Shown here one piece after another: positions 1-10,259 of a stretch of 64,000 nucleotides of DNA. The position numbers were made by a program, and so were the translations under genes. Positions within the stretch are counted from its first letter, which is position 1, and every line of letters starts with the position of its first letter. Source of the stretch: Clarkia xantiana subsp. parviflora (taxonomy: Eukaryota > Streptophyta > Magnoliopsida > Myrtales > Onagraceae); assembly GCA_036873135.1 (NCBI GenBank), contig JAPTYO010000004.1:41821105-41885104 (forward strand). The letters are read 5' to 3'. The notes under the pieces were generated by a model, which worked only from the letters and a program-made list of their open reading frames with translations, had not been told where the DNA came from and searched no databases.

Positions 1-142
1 GGGAAACAGCAGGGGGAGGATCATTCTGATCAACAGTGCGTTCCGGCGGCCCTGAATTCAGAGTTCCAGCAGGGTGGCGGGAACCGCCGGATTGTCCTTG
101 TCTCTTCTTTTGCTTGCCAGCCATCGATCGGGTAGAAGCCAT
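1..142 (-). CDS. gag: Gag N-terminus (partial), Tat-like Ty3/gypsy
   Basis: Gag is the structural protein that packages the retrotransposon RNA. The ATG is at 142-140, 18 bases after the primer-binding site, as in elements A (29659) and B (31315). The first residues (M-A-S-T-R-S-M-A-G-K-Q) closely match the starts of those two Gags, and the following Gln/Gly/Ser-rich and Pro-rich stretch is also shared. The frame is open to the window edge, about 47 codons, so nothing can be said about the intactness of the whole gene. Confidence 0.75.
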   Translation of the reverse strand, partial: MASTRSMAGKQKKRQGQSGGSRHPAGTLNSGPPERTVDQNDPPPAVS

Positions 143-160
143 TTTTGCTTTTCGCTTCGT

Positions 161-177
161 TCCCACAGACGGCGCCA
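161..177 (-). other. tRNA primer-binding site
   Basis: TGGCGCCGTCTGTGGGA on the minus strand, one base inside the LTR end. The first nine bases would pair with a tRNA ending ACGGCGCCA (the plant tRNA-Asp type); the rest does not follow that tRNA. The identical motif is in elements A and B. Confidence 0.8.
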
Positions 178-178
178 A

Positions 179-574
179 TGTTGGATCACGGTTGGAACTC
201 TGGTACGTTCTTGACGGAAGTCCGAACTCGGCCTCTTTTCAGGCCACTTCCCCACTATGTTGATAGTGGGCGTGTTTCTCGGCCTCATTCTCTAGTGGCA
301 AGTCCCGGCGGATGTCGGGGACTCCAGAGTTATCTCATTTGGTCACCGCTCGGGGCCCCTCGTCATTGGGACAGGGCCAGCATTCTCAGGGATTCAATAT
401 CGGGGCCTACTTAAAGGCATATCATCGGGAGCGTTCAGCTCATGTGTTGGGACCGACCTTGTCGGGACTCCTCATATTGGTCCTCTAAGCCTCTTTTGGG
501 GCCCAGTGGGCCTACTTCGCCCTTCGCCGTTTAGTCGTCGTTAATGGGCCTAACGGCTATATCGAAACCCATCA
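179..574 (-). repeat. LTR of the left-edge Tat-like element, internally deleted
   Basis: 396 bp with TG...CA ends, against 714 bp for the related LTRs at 28908, 30565 and 40888. By comparison about 300 bp is missing starting near 268, inside the 20-bp U3 repeat block, and the loss takes in the TATA box found in the other LTRs. This LTR therefore probably cannot start transcription. Confidence 0.8.
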
Positions 575-592
575 CGCACATTCTTCAGAGGA

Positions 593-1000
593 TTGGGACC
601 ACAATTCCATTCTCTAGCCATCACTCAATACACGAAACCTGTTATGAGATTGGAAGATCTAATTCATAGAGTGACCCGCCACATCGGGGTGGAACAGTTT
701 CAAGAGAATCGCTCCACCCAACAAGAGACCCCCCAGAGGTCGAGGCGAGAATTCGTCCATCTGAGGTGCTTCCTCAAGAGAATTTCGAAAAACTCAATAA
801 AGGTTGGAAACACTTGTAATGACTGAAGGAACTCGTCGTCCCCTCTCCTACTGTGAAAGTCACCAAGTAGCGGGGCACACAGAGAAGATTTCCTCCTCGC
901 AAGGAGAGAGCTAGAATTTATGCAAAGAGAAATTCAACGACATCACCGTCGTCGAGCCCATGAAGGTCGAAAATGGAGAACCCCTCCAGACAACGACATC
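593..1000 (+). pseudogene. gag: gag remnant of the 575-4609 element
   Basis: One open stretch (593-826) carries a Gag-like segment with the pattern M-x-x-L-I-x-R-V-x-x-x-I-x-V-E seen just before the zinc-knuckle region in related Gags. After 826 the frame is interrupted by several stops. No zinc knuckle is left. The assignment rests on position before pol and on weak similarity, so it is only moderately sure. Confidence 0.45.
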
Positions 1001-1004
1001 AATG

Positions 1005-3137
1005 TTTTATCGGCGGTGGTAAGCTCAATGCTCATTAAAGAGACGTGCAGTATTCAAATTCCAGTATACTATGTTAGCAAGCTTTTTAGCGTCGCTGAAG
1101 AAAACTACATAGAATCCGAGAAGTATTTGTATGCCCTACTGATAGCGGAAAAAAAAAACTACGGCCTTATTTCCATGCCCATGAAATCACGGTACTCACC
1201 AATCAACACCTGAAACAACTCTTGCAGAAGCCCGACATTTCGGGAAGAATGGTTAAATGGGCCGTGGAACTAAGTAAATTTCAAATTCACTTTGAGCCAC
1301 GAAAGGTGATCAAGGGCCAAGCGCTGGCCGACTTTATCGCGGAAAATACGGCGACACCAGACGCCCAACCTATCGTTCTCCCGCAGGAATAACATGTGAA
1401 AGCAACGCCAGAAAACTTGGATAACGACGCTATGCCATGGTTGCTGTATACCGACGGTTCATCCTCCTACTTAGGATGTGGGGCAGGACTAGTATTGACA
1501 CCACCTGACGGGGACCACTCTGATACGCGTTGGCCTTGACCTTTCGAGCCACCAATAATGAAGCAGAATATGAGGCTCTGCTAATAGGCCTTCGCATAGC
1601 CAAATGCAGGGGAATCGCCAACTTAAAGGTATGATGTGATTCCGAATTAATTGTCAATCAGACAAATGGAACCTATGTTGCCAAAGGAGAGAATATGAAG
1701 AAGTGTGCGGAAGAGGTGCGACGACTTGTGCGAGATATGCATCATTTCCAAATAGAGGATATCCCTCGAGAAAACAATCAAGAGGTTGACGCCCTTAGTA
1801 AGTTCGCTTTGGGAAATACGCCGCCTACACCGGTACACTTCATCGAAAATTCTCTCTATTCAGCTGTGGAAGCAAGGGCAGAAATTCTCAATAGCCAATC
1901 CCCCGACTCATGGATTACTCCCATCCAGAACTACCTGGAACATGGAAACCTCCCAGAAGACTCGCTCGAGCAACCAAAATTCAGAGAATGGCGGGACGAT
2001 TTATAATCTTAGATGGAAACCTCTACAAAAGAGAATACTCCACGCCTTATCTCCGATGTGTAGCTGTTCCTCAAACAGAAAAGATAATGGAAGATTTGCA
2101 TAAGGGCGACGCTGGGTGTCACGAAGGATCCAAAACTCTGGTATTGAAGGCTTTGCGACAAGGATTCTACTGGCCAACAATGCATAAAGAATCAATAATG
2201 CTCGTGCAAGCCTGCCCTGCCTGCCAAGTTTACGCTCCCATATTAACAAGACCACCTGCGGAAATCACGCCTATGATGAGCGTCTGGCCCTTCGAACAAT
2301 GGGGAATCGACCTCATAGGGCCTCTGCCCAAATCCACAGGTCAGCAAACACATATCGTGGTTGCCATAAACTATTTCTCTAAATGGATAGAAGCAAGAGC
2401 TTTGGCGTCAACAACTACTTTCCAAATTATAAAGTTCATTCGTGAACAAATCATATGTCGATATGGAGTGCCGAAAATCCTCATCAGCGATAACGACCCC
2501 CAATTTGCCAGTGACGAATTGGCCGACTTTTGAAGAGATTCTAATCAACCATCGCTTCAGCTCTGTCCATTAGGTGCAAACTAATGGACAAGTCGAGGCG
2601 GCAAACAAAACGATCCTGACTGGACTGAAGAAGAGGGTGTCCACAAGGGAAATTTGGTCGAGGAGGTGGACCAAGTACTTTGGGCGCTCAGAACCACACC
2701 CAAAAGAGCCACTGGCGAAACCCCCTTTAGTATGGTCTACGGGTTCGAAGCCGTCTTGCTCATAGAGGTAGCTAATATCTCTCAAAGGGTCGCCACATAT
2801 TGAGCCGACCAGAACGACGAACAAAGAAAGATCGACTTGGATCTAGTCGACGAAAAGAGGTGGGCCTCCGAAGAAACTCAAGGAAGAATGAAGCTCGACA
2901 CTACCAGGTATTTTAACCGAAAAATAGGGCGACGCCAATTCTTCCTGGGGTGAGAAGGTCCTACGAAGAAATGAGTTTCTATCTACCGATCAAAGAGGAA
3001 AAATGGTGCAAAAATGGGAAGGTCCTTACGTCATCGTCGACATTCCATGTCCCAATGCCTACAAATTAGAAGATCCACAAGGGAAATGCCTCAATAGGAC
3101 TTTTAATGCAGAGCACCTAAACAAATTCTACGTCTAA
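1005..3137 (+). pseudogene. pol: pol remnant: end of reverse transcriptase, RNase H, integrase
   Basis: From about 1010 the frame gives the end of the reverse transcriptase (V-Y-Y-V-S-K motif, then the K-Y-L-Y-A-L block). RNase H starts near 1447 with Y-T-D-G-S-S-S and is frameshifted near 1530; its end is open at 1695-2006. Integrase is open at about 1985-2533, with the H-H-C-C zinc motif, the first catalytic Asp (W-G-I-D-L-I-G-P) and the second (S-D-N-D-P-Q-F). A TGA at 2531-2533 and a shift separate these from the third catalytic residue (N-G-Q-V-E-A, from 2580). The C-terminal part to about 3137 is readable only in fragments. There are at least five breaks, so the gene is dead. Confidence 0.85.
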
Positions 3138-3212
3138 AGTCCATTCATGTATTTCCATTACAATAAAATGATAAATAAAGATGTGATTTCTTTCTCCTTG
3201 ATGTGTCCACAG

Positions 3213-3590
3213 GACTCCTCGACTCCATATAGTCGGCGACGATCCAGGAGATCAGTCATAATGCTGACTCCCACGACTTCCGAAAGTCGCCTCTACAATG
3301 GAGATCATTCATAATACTGACTCCTCGACTCCATATAGTCGGCAACGATCCAGGTGATCAGTCATAATACTGACTCCCACGACTTCCGAAAGTCGCCTCT
3401 ACAAAGGAGATCATCATAATAATGACTCCTCGACTCCATATAGTCGGCGACGATACAGGAGAGCAGTCATAATACTGACTCCTCGACTCCATATAGTCGG
3501 CAATGATCCAGGAGATCAGTCATAATACTGACTCCCACGATTTCGAAAGTCACCTCTAGAAAGGAGATTAGTCAAAGATGACCCGTCGAA
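3213..3590 (+). repeat. Tandem repeats in the 3' UTR, period about 107 bp
   Basis: About 3.5 copies of a unit that starts GACTCCTCGACTCCATATAG and contains GACTCCCACGACTTCCGAAAG. One copy is shortened by roughly half. The array lies between the end of pol and the polypurine tract, the same place as the arrays in the other Ty3/gypsy elements of this window, but the unit is unrelated to theirs. Confidence 0.85.
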
Positions 3591-3729
3591 TCTATAAAAG
3601 CCGAGGGAAAACAAGAGTCTAGGCTAAAAGAACAAAAGGATGAAGTTCTCTTCTCATCATTAAAGGAACTCAACATAACCCCTTTCCCTTTATTTTAAAG
3701 ACTAATGACTTATGTCTCGGGGGAAAATG

Positions 3730-4609
3730 TTGGATATGATTCGAGGCAACCTTACAAGGGTCGACAACATTTATTGGATTTCCACTATTAAGGATAAGCT
3801 ATTAGTAAGTTGGGAACGTCTGAATCGGGAACCTTGAAGACAAGTCGACGGCCACTTAGATCCAGAACGAGATGACAAAAGCAAATAGCCGATACCAATA
3901 TAAAAGGATGTCGACTCTTAAGACAACATCAGAAGAATTGCGACAAAGCCACTCTAAGATTCTCCCTTTTAAGGGTATGAATCGAGTCGGCAGCCAAGTA
4001 CTATCATAAAGCGCTTCCTCCTAAGGAAAGGACTGGTGGCAACCTGCTCGCCGCCTCCTGACTCAAGGAAACCCTTCCCTTTAAGGAAGGGGTACCAGCT
4101 GGCAACCTGCTTGCCGACCTTCTGACCCAACGAAACCTTCCTCCCAAGGTATGACTGATGTGGCAACCTGCTTGTCACCTGATTAAAGAAACCTTCAACA
4201 CTAAGGAATGATGAGGTGACGACCTGCTTGTCACCTACTGACACATCACCGTCCCTCTCCACCAATCAGAGAAAGGCAGTCACCACCACTGAGTAGCCAA
4301 TCAAGGCATAAAGCTTGCCGCCATATTAAAGTCGGTACTTTCCCCCTATAAATAGGGGAGCACTTTCATACATTAGAAGTTACATTCATATACTTTTACA
4401 GTATTCTCTCAAATTCCATTACTGACTTAAGCTTCGGAGTGGAATCAGTGGCGAATCCCCAACCCCTCTTCAGGTTCTCTCCTGCCAGACGCTCAAAAAT
4501 AGACTAATCACCCCTCGAGGTCGAGAAAGATACCTATATGAGCAAGTCGAAGGCGAAACTTCGAAGTCCATTACCAGAAGCTTCAGGCCACGTCATTTTG
4601 ATCCCAACA
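3730..4609 (+). repeat. 3' LTR of the 575-4609 element
   Basis: 880 bp, TGTTGGATATG...GATCCCAACA, directly after the polypurine tract. A TATA box lies in CCCTATAAATAGGGG near 4345. Upstream of it, at about 4010-4240, are four imperfect 60-bp repeats, each with a CCTT...AAGG dyad followed by GGCAACCTGCTTG. The solo LTR at 13212-14002 has the same plan and shares sequence around the TATA box and after it. Confidence 0.85.
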
Positions 4610-4616
4610 GGGTGGA

Positions 4617-4950
4617 TATTAAAATATGAATAAGAACGTGTGCAACGCCTTCACTCACAAGTTCATACTTATGGAACAATTGGTTAAGGTGCGCATCTTA
4701 TTCTTGACATGGTATCAGAGCGCCCATGTTCAGCTCTTGGTGACTACATTTAAAATGTCAATATTTCATTTCCAATAGCTAAACATAAACATCAGTAGGG
4801 TGGATGTTAAAAGTATTACCCTTGTTATTGGCTAAACATAAATATCCGCAGGGTGGATGTTAAAATATGAATAAGAACGTGTCCAACGCCTTCACTCACA
4901 AGTTCGGACTTATGGGACAGTTGGTTAAGACACACGTCTTATTCTTGGTA
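4617..4950 (+). mobile_element. Very short LTR element (TRIM/SMART-like candidate)
   Basis: Two direct repeats of about 92 bp (4617-4709 and 4859-4950, nearly identical) flank about 150 bp. The first repeat is followed at once by TGGTATCAGAGC (4710-4721), the initiator-Met tRNA primer site used by many plant copia and TRIM elements. The second is preceded by the purine-rich AGGGTGGA. The total, about 334 bp, fits the smallest plant LTR elements. Inside there is a partial extra copy of the junction (AGGGTGGATGTTAAAAG near 4797). It codes for nothing. No clear target-site duplication is seen. Confidence 0.55.
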
Positions 4951-6371
4951 GTAAGTGGTTTCACTGATCGAGAGTATGTTTAGAATTTCTCCTCTCTCAA
5001 TCCGAAATTTCCTGGTGAAGTTCTTTGTTGAGAATGCGTCTCATCTTATTACTCCTACTAATTTCATGAGTGTTAGATATGCTTCCACTGCCTTTATAAC
5101 CTGAGTTTGGATTGATAGTGTCCGGTGCCCTTGGACCTCTGTAACCAGGGGTGTGAACGAGCCGAGTCGAGCCGGGTATCTGGCAAGCTCGACTTACTTT
5201 ACTCAAGCTTGAGCTCGAACTCGAACGAGCTTATATTTTTCAAGCTCGAACTCGACTCGGTTCCATACTCGACGAATTCGAGCTCGATTCGGCTCGATAA
5301 GTTTAAGATTCAATTAAATAATAAAGGTGCACCTTAGCTCGAACTTGACTCGATTAGCCATTTGGTTGTAGCTCGAACTCGACTTGAATTGAATATATAT
5401 ATATATATATATAATATTATGTAATGCTCAAATAAACTCTAACTCTAACTCGAACTCGACTCGAATATGCGAAACAAAAAAGCTCGAATAGGATCGCGAG
5501 CCTCTCGAGTCGTGTACCACTGAACTTGTACTTGCCTCGGCTTTAGAAAAAGCTCGACTCGAGCTCAACTTGAAATTTACAAAGTCGAAATCGAATATCA
5601 ACCGAGTCGATCACGAGTAGCTTGACTCATTTACACCTCTATCTGTTACTACTAGGATCAAAATTTGGTATTCTCTCCCCACTATTCCCAGGTATTGGGT
5701 TTAGATTTAGGACCGTCAGAACGAGCACGGTGATAGTAAGTTTAGCAGGTGTTATCAAGTTCCCATTGGAAGCTGGCATAACAACTGCTTGTAGTGGTGG
5801 TGTGACAGCTAGTATTGCGAAAATATTATATCTAAAGTCATTCACTTCATTATCTTGGGTCTCATTATCGGCCGAGGCAATTTCAGTTCATGTAATACCA
5901 TATACAGTTTCAATGCTTCTCTCACTTGAATTAGATGTGCTCGGTCTCGCTTCATCCTTAAGTTCCTGCAAGATTATATTTGAGCTAACATATCCAAGAC
6001 TAGGTAATTCATACTCCAAGAATGTAACACCGTGAGACTCATACACCGTGCACTTCTCATCGGTTGAGCCCCACAAACACATCCTATGGAGAAATCTGAG
6101 TATCTAATGAATATACTCTTTCCCCCACCTAAGGTCACAACTCGCCGAAACAGCTCGTGGTGTCATGTTTTTAGGGCCCGCAACCTCATGGACGCAAGTT
6201 ACTTAGATCTAGTTTTCTACCAACCCAAAGCTCGTACTGGGTCATGTCAACCGACTTTGAGGCACACGATCTAGCACATAAGTCAAGGTTTGAAAGCTTC
6301 ACCCCAAAAGAATATACGCAATTGAGCTAGCAACATCATAGACTGAACCATATCAAGGAGCATGAGGTTAC
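4951..6371 (-). pseudogene. pol: Ancient Ty1/copia pol, integrase end and linker (left piece)
   Basis: Read on the minus strand from 6371 down, this gives the middle and end of a copia integrase: the L-L-D-M-V-x-S-M-M block, P-S-K-S-V-like and Y-E-L-W-V-G-R-K-P-like blocks, then V-F-x-E-S-x-x-V-x-F-L-E near 5990. The hydrophilic linker before reverse transcriptase follows, continuing at 4990-5137. Many stops and shifts show that it is old. It is split by the hAT element at 5146-5641 and by the insertion at 6372. The 5' part of the same gene continues at 22836-22881 and 58546-58700. Confidence 0.75.
5146..5641. mobile_element. Nonautonomous hAT-type element (496 bp)
   Basis: Starts CAGGGGTGTGAACGAG and ends with the inverted counterpart (CTCATTTACACCTCTA), flanked by 8-bp duplications TCTGTAAC (5138-5145) and TCTGTTAC (5642-5649), one mismatch. 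CAGGG ends plus an 8-bp target site are the hAT signature. The body is filled with the short motif AGCTCGAACTCGACTCG in both orientations and includes a TA run (5395-5413). It codes for no transposase. It sits in the linker of the old copia gene, whose reading resumes on both sides. Confidence 0.8.
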
Positions 6372-6688
6372 TTTGAAGATAGTTGTATAATTTTTGTATT
6401 TTTTGTGGTTATTTTGTCAATCTTGAAGACTTGTGGACTGCTGTTGTTATTTCAGTTTTGGTCTCTTTTATTTCTTCTATGCCTTTTTTGGGTGTTCCTT
6501 TTAGTTATGGACTTATTTTTCATATTGGTCAGTTTTGACCCCTTTTATAGTTTTTAGGATTCAAGTGGAGGGAAACCAGATGTAGGAACTTTCCCTGAGA
6601 AGCTTGAAGTTCTCTCTGTCGATACTTTCTAGGGTTTGAGTTCTATGGTGATTTTCAGATCTTGCATGTTCGATTCCAGAGTTTATCA
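6372..6688 (+). repeat. 5' LTR of the copia element
   Basis: 317 bp, ends GAGTTTATCA immediately before the primer-binding site. By eye it is well over 90% identical to 22519-22830, with a few small indels in the T-rich first 100 bp. Confidence 0.9.
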
Positions 6689-6700
6689 TGGTATCAGAGC
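6689..6700 (+). other. Primer-binding site, initiator-Met tRNA type
   Basis: TGGTATCAGAGC directly abuts the 5' LTR. This is the commonest primer site of plant copia elements. Confidence 0.9.
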
Positions 6701-6865
6701 GGTGTAGGCGTCATTCTCTGCCTTGTTCTCGCTCCTGGCGATCCGTGTTCCACTGCTGCTTGCGATTTCTTGTTTCGCGAATCGCGATTTAGCGAAGTTT
6801 TCCGTTGGTCAACCTCCACTTCTTGACGCTTCGGATTTCTCTTGAGTTCTGCGATTTCCCTTACC

Positions 6866-8672
6866 ATGGCTGGAGAAGACTCGAGTTCAGGCGAAAAGAA
6901 GGATACTACCTTGGATCCTTCAAAATCTGCAACCGGTAAGGGGATTGTTGGAATCTCAACATATCCCGAGGTACATGCACATCATCCACTTTACTTGCAC
7001 CCTTCCGATAATGCTAGCCTTAGTTTTGTTGCTACAAATTTATCCAACTCTGATGATTACCCTATGTGGATCCGTGCGATGTTTCTCACTCTGCATGGGA
7101 AGAATAAGTTGGGATTTGTGAATGGTAGCCTCACTCAAGATAGTTTTGATGATTCTTTGCATGATCTATGGATTAGATGTGTTATGGTTGTGTTTGGCTA
7201 GAACCTTAGCTCTGTTTCTCGTGATATTGCCAATAGTATTATGTACCAAACCAGTGCTCATCATGCTTGGACTGATTTAAAAACTAGATTTGATAAGAAA
7301 AACGGTTCAAGAACCTATCAGTTCCATAGAGATATTCTTATTTGCAGACAAGGTCTTGATGATGTTACTACCTTTTTTACCAAACTCAAATTTCTTTGGG
7401 CTGAATACGATTCTTTCTGTGCCTTTCCTTTTATATCTTGTGAAGGCTTTCAAAAACACCTTGACCATATAGATAATCAGCGTCTTTTCAGTTTTCTGAT
7501 GGGGTTGAATGATACTTTTTTCGGCCATTCAAAGTCAACTTTTACTGCTTGAACCTCTTCCAACTGTAAACCAAGTTTATAGCACGCTTATTCAAGAAGA
7601 GAGTCAGAGTATGGTGTCTTCAGATATTTATTCTAGCTCCAACCCCATTTCAGCCAATGTAAATGTCAATGGTGATAAGCAAAAACGTTTTCCAAACCCT
7701 AATCTCAATGTGATTTCTGCCACAAAAAGTGTCATCTTACTGAGAGATGTTATGCAAAAGGTTGTGAATACTGTAAAAGGAAGGGGCATGTGATGGATAA
7801 CTGCTTCAAATATAGAGATTTTATCAAGGGTAAGGAAATGTTTCCAAAGGAAATGCTGCCTCTTCAGGGACTGGTAGCACTTCTGATGAATCCCAACCCT
7901 CCAATCTCATTGCCCCATCCTCTATTGATTCTCTAGTCACTTTTACTCAAACCCAATTTGAGAATTTTTTGCGGACTATGGGGCATGGCAATTCTTCTGC
8001 AGCTCCTGGTCCTTCTTCTCAGTCTCTTCATGCTAATGCTGCTGATATTTCTCTTTCTACTATTTCTGATAATGTTTCAAATCATTGGATCATTGACTCT
8101 GGAGCCACCAACCATATGACAAATCGTGTTGATTGGCTTGAAAATTTAAAATCTTGATGGCCCCAAAGTTCAGTTACCCAATGGTTTATATTGTAAAGTC
8201 TCAGGCACTGGTAATCACTCCATTTTTGACAAACAAAAGGTTGAAAATGTTCTTTACATTCCTGATTTCAAATATAACATTTTGTCTGTTTCTAGACTTG
8301 TAAAGGATTTAAACTGTTCAATTAAATTCTTTTCCAATGTTGCTATTTTACAGGACCTCTCAAATGGGAGGGTCTTGGGGAGTGGCAAAGCTGATTATGC
8401 ACTTTATTTTATATCTCTAGGTAATAATGCTAGCATTGTTGGCTTGCAATCTTCTGTTAATAATGATCTTGGTCTGTGGCATATGAGGCTTGGCCATGAT
8501 TCTATGAGGGCTATTCATCTCATTCATTCTCTTAACTCTTTGAAAACAAAAAATGCTGAAATTCAAAATTGCACCATTTGTCCACAAGCCAAGATTATTA
8601 GACCTAGTTTTCCTATTTCTGATTCTAGGGAAAATCATGCTTTTGATATTGTACATGCTGATGTATGAGGGA
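6866..8672 (+). pseudogene. gag-pol: copia gag, protease and start of integrase (broken)
   Basis: ATG at 6866 opens M-A-G-E-D-S-S-S-G-E. Gag is stopped by TAG at 7199 and TGA at 7550, with frameshifts between. The RNA-binding zinc knuckle C-E-Y-C-K-R-K-G-H-V-M-D-N-C (C-x2-C-x4-H-x4-C) is near 7765. The aspartic protease motif W-I-I-D-S-G-A-T-N-H-M is near 8085. The integrase zinc domain follows (L-W-H-M-R-L-G-H, then C-T-I-C). The gene reaches the start of the integrase core at H-A-D-V and there meets the inserted gypsy LTR; the Trp codon at the junction has become TGA. It continues at 18767. Confidence 0.85.
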
Positions 8673-9419
8673 TGTTAAGTTCTGCGTATTGGTTTGACAA
8701 GTCGTCGATCCGAATAGCCAACTCACGGTTAAAATCCTTTCCTTTGCAATCCGACCGTTTCGCTTCGCGATCCGTTTCCCGGTATCTTCTCTATAATCTT
8801 TCTTCCCGCAGACCTGCACGAGGGGTAAGTCGGGGGTGGTACCAGCGAACCCTCTCTGATGCTTAAATGAGAACAACGTATAGAGAGAGAAGTAGAGAGA
8901 ATGGAGAGCTCAAATCATGCAAGTAAAATAACTTAGTGAATGAATAGGGGTGAAGTTCTATTTATAGGCCCAAAAGAAATTAAGGCGGTTAATGAAACTG
9001 TTAACCCTTAAACGAGCACAGTTAACAAGTAAGAGAGGGATTAAACCCTTAATAAACATGGAGAAGGTTCGTGATATTTTCTAAGTGTGGGACGTGCAAA
9101 GTGGTGGTCGGATCGTCACGAGGGACGGTTTGAAAGATAGTGTTCCGGACGTCGCGCGCACCCCTTGAACGGGATATCGCTTGTCGGAAGGACATCGAGA
9201 CTTCAGGGGTCGGACGCGATCGGACCAGCCAGGTCTAATCTTCCCCTAAAGGAGAGATCGGACCCACCGAAGTGTCCGGGCGGGCGTTTTTCACTCGTTC
9301 GAGCTATTTTTCCAAGGGTGAAGTGTTCGGGTCGAAGTTTCTGTTTATAATCATCTACGGGGTAATTAAAATAATACAATCCGAATAGAAACAGGTCTAA
9401 ATTGAGCTTATATCTATCA
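8673..9419 (-). repeat. 3' LTR of the minus-strand gypsy element
   Basis: 747 bp; on the minus strand starts TGATAGATATAAG and ends GCAGAACTTAACA. It is preceded on that strand by the purine tract CTCGGGGGCA. It is shorter than its partner (17884-18766) by about 136 bp, because it has fewer copies of the palindromic GATCGGACC repeat. Confidence 0.85.
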
Positions 9420-9956
9420 CATGCCCCCGAGTCAACCAATGGCTTAACCCTTGATTGACTCTATTTTATGATAGGATAACGCGCTCAATTTGAACCCGTG
9501 ATTTTACCTGTTGATGAATTCGTCACGTGTCCGTAATTGTACTGCCGTGTCCTACCCTCATTTCTCAGGACAATAAAAATTCAAACATTAGTACAGATAT
9601 GCATATATCATGACATGTTTCCGATACGCGCGGGCAGGACAAAAATCGCGTTTAAAAGTGTAAGTAAGGGTGGGGATACAATGGAATCATAATTATGGAT
9701 AAAATAAATATCTAACTTGTGTCAGTATGTATGTACGAGATGATTCTATATGCGAAAAGTATACTAATCATGCCAAAAATTTCTAAGTATGAGATGGATG
9801 ACATATGGGTATGGAAATATTATTATGGGTAGAGGTGTAGTTAACTTTAGTTAAAAAGGAGTAAAGTTGCCATCTTTAATCCTAGCTCTTGAATTCCCTT
9901 ACTTGGGAATGGATGGTGAAGATTAAAAGATTTCAAGAAGCCCTAATTTATTCCAT
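9420..9956. other. Spacer between the gypsy 3' LTR and the opposite-strand gene
   Basis: It holds the minus-strand polypurine tract at its left end and, at its right end, the upstream region of the plus-strand gene. I see no coding sequence and no clear repeat in it. Confidence 0.5.
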
Positions 9957-9965
9957 TATATAAAG
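9957..9965 (+). promoter_or_regulatory. Candidate TATA box of the opposite-strand gene
   Basis: TATATAAAG followed by a pyrimidine-rich leader of the kind seen in plant genes. It lies upstream of the plus-strand exons at 10260-11732 and so would drive transcription against the gag-pol strand. It matches in position the TATA boxes upstream of the opposite-strand genes in elements A and B. Confidence 0.5.
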
Positions 9966-10259
9966 GAGGAAGGGTTACCTCATTTTTGCGATTGTCATTT
10001 TCCTTTTCATTTTTCCTCAATCGATCGATTCGCTTACTCAGTTCCGCGTTCCTGGAAGTATCTTGGTTCTTCAACTGGTCTTCTCTCGGACATTGCAGAT
10101 TTTCCATCTTGAATGATTGCCCCCGGATTTTAGTAATCTATCGATCTTCCAGAAGAAGTAAATTTTTCCTCTTCTTCATTTTCCCTTGTTCCTTATTTCA
10201 TACTAAGCTTTTGGTTGTTTTCCCGTTTATTGTTGTCTTTCGGGGGTGGTTGTTTTTAG

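Larger units (their letters stand above)
1..574 (-). mobile_element. 5' end of a Tat-like Ty3/gypsy element, cut by the window edge
   Basis: Read on the minus strand this is LTR, primer-binding site, then the start of gag, in the same order and with the same primer site as the two Tat-like elements at 28.9-51.1 kb. The LTR begins TGATGGGTT (at 574) and ends GATCCAACA (at 179). The rest of the element lies left of the window. The five bases after the LTR (575-579, CGCAC) would be the target-site duplication, but the other copy is out of view. It is a third subfamily, since its LTR differs at many positions from those of elements A and B. Confidence 0.85.
575..4609 (+). mobile_element. Degenerate Ty3/gypsy element lacking its 5' LTR
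   Basis: In order on the plus strand: gag remnant, C-terminal part of reverse transcriptase, RNase H, integrase, a tandem-repeat 3' UTR, a polypurine tract (3721-3729, GGGGGAAAA) and an 880-bp LTR. The 5' LTR and gag start are missing; the left edge abuts the minus-strand LTR that ends at 574. Between about 1000 and 1010 gag runs straight into the end of the reverse transcriptase domain, so protease and most of the reverse transcriptase are deleted. Domain order (integrase last) places it in Ty3/gypsy, and the repeat-bearing 3' UTR fits the Tat group. Confidence 0.85.

Noticed and set aside
4710..4721. Primer-binding site of a normal-sized copia element
   Set aside because: No gag or pol follows within the next kilobase; a second copy of the upstream repeat ends 230 bp later.
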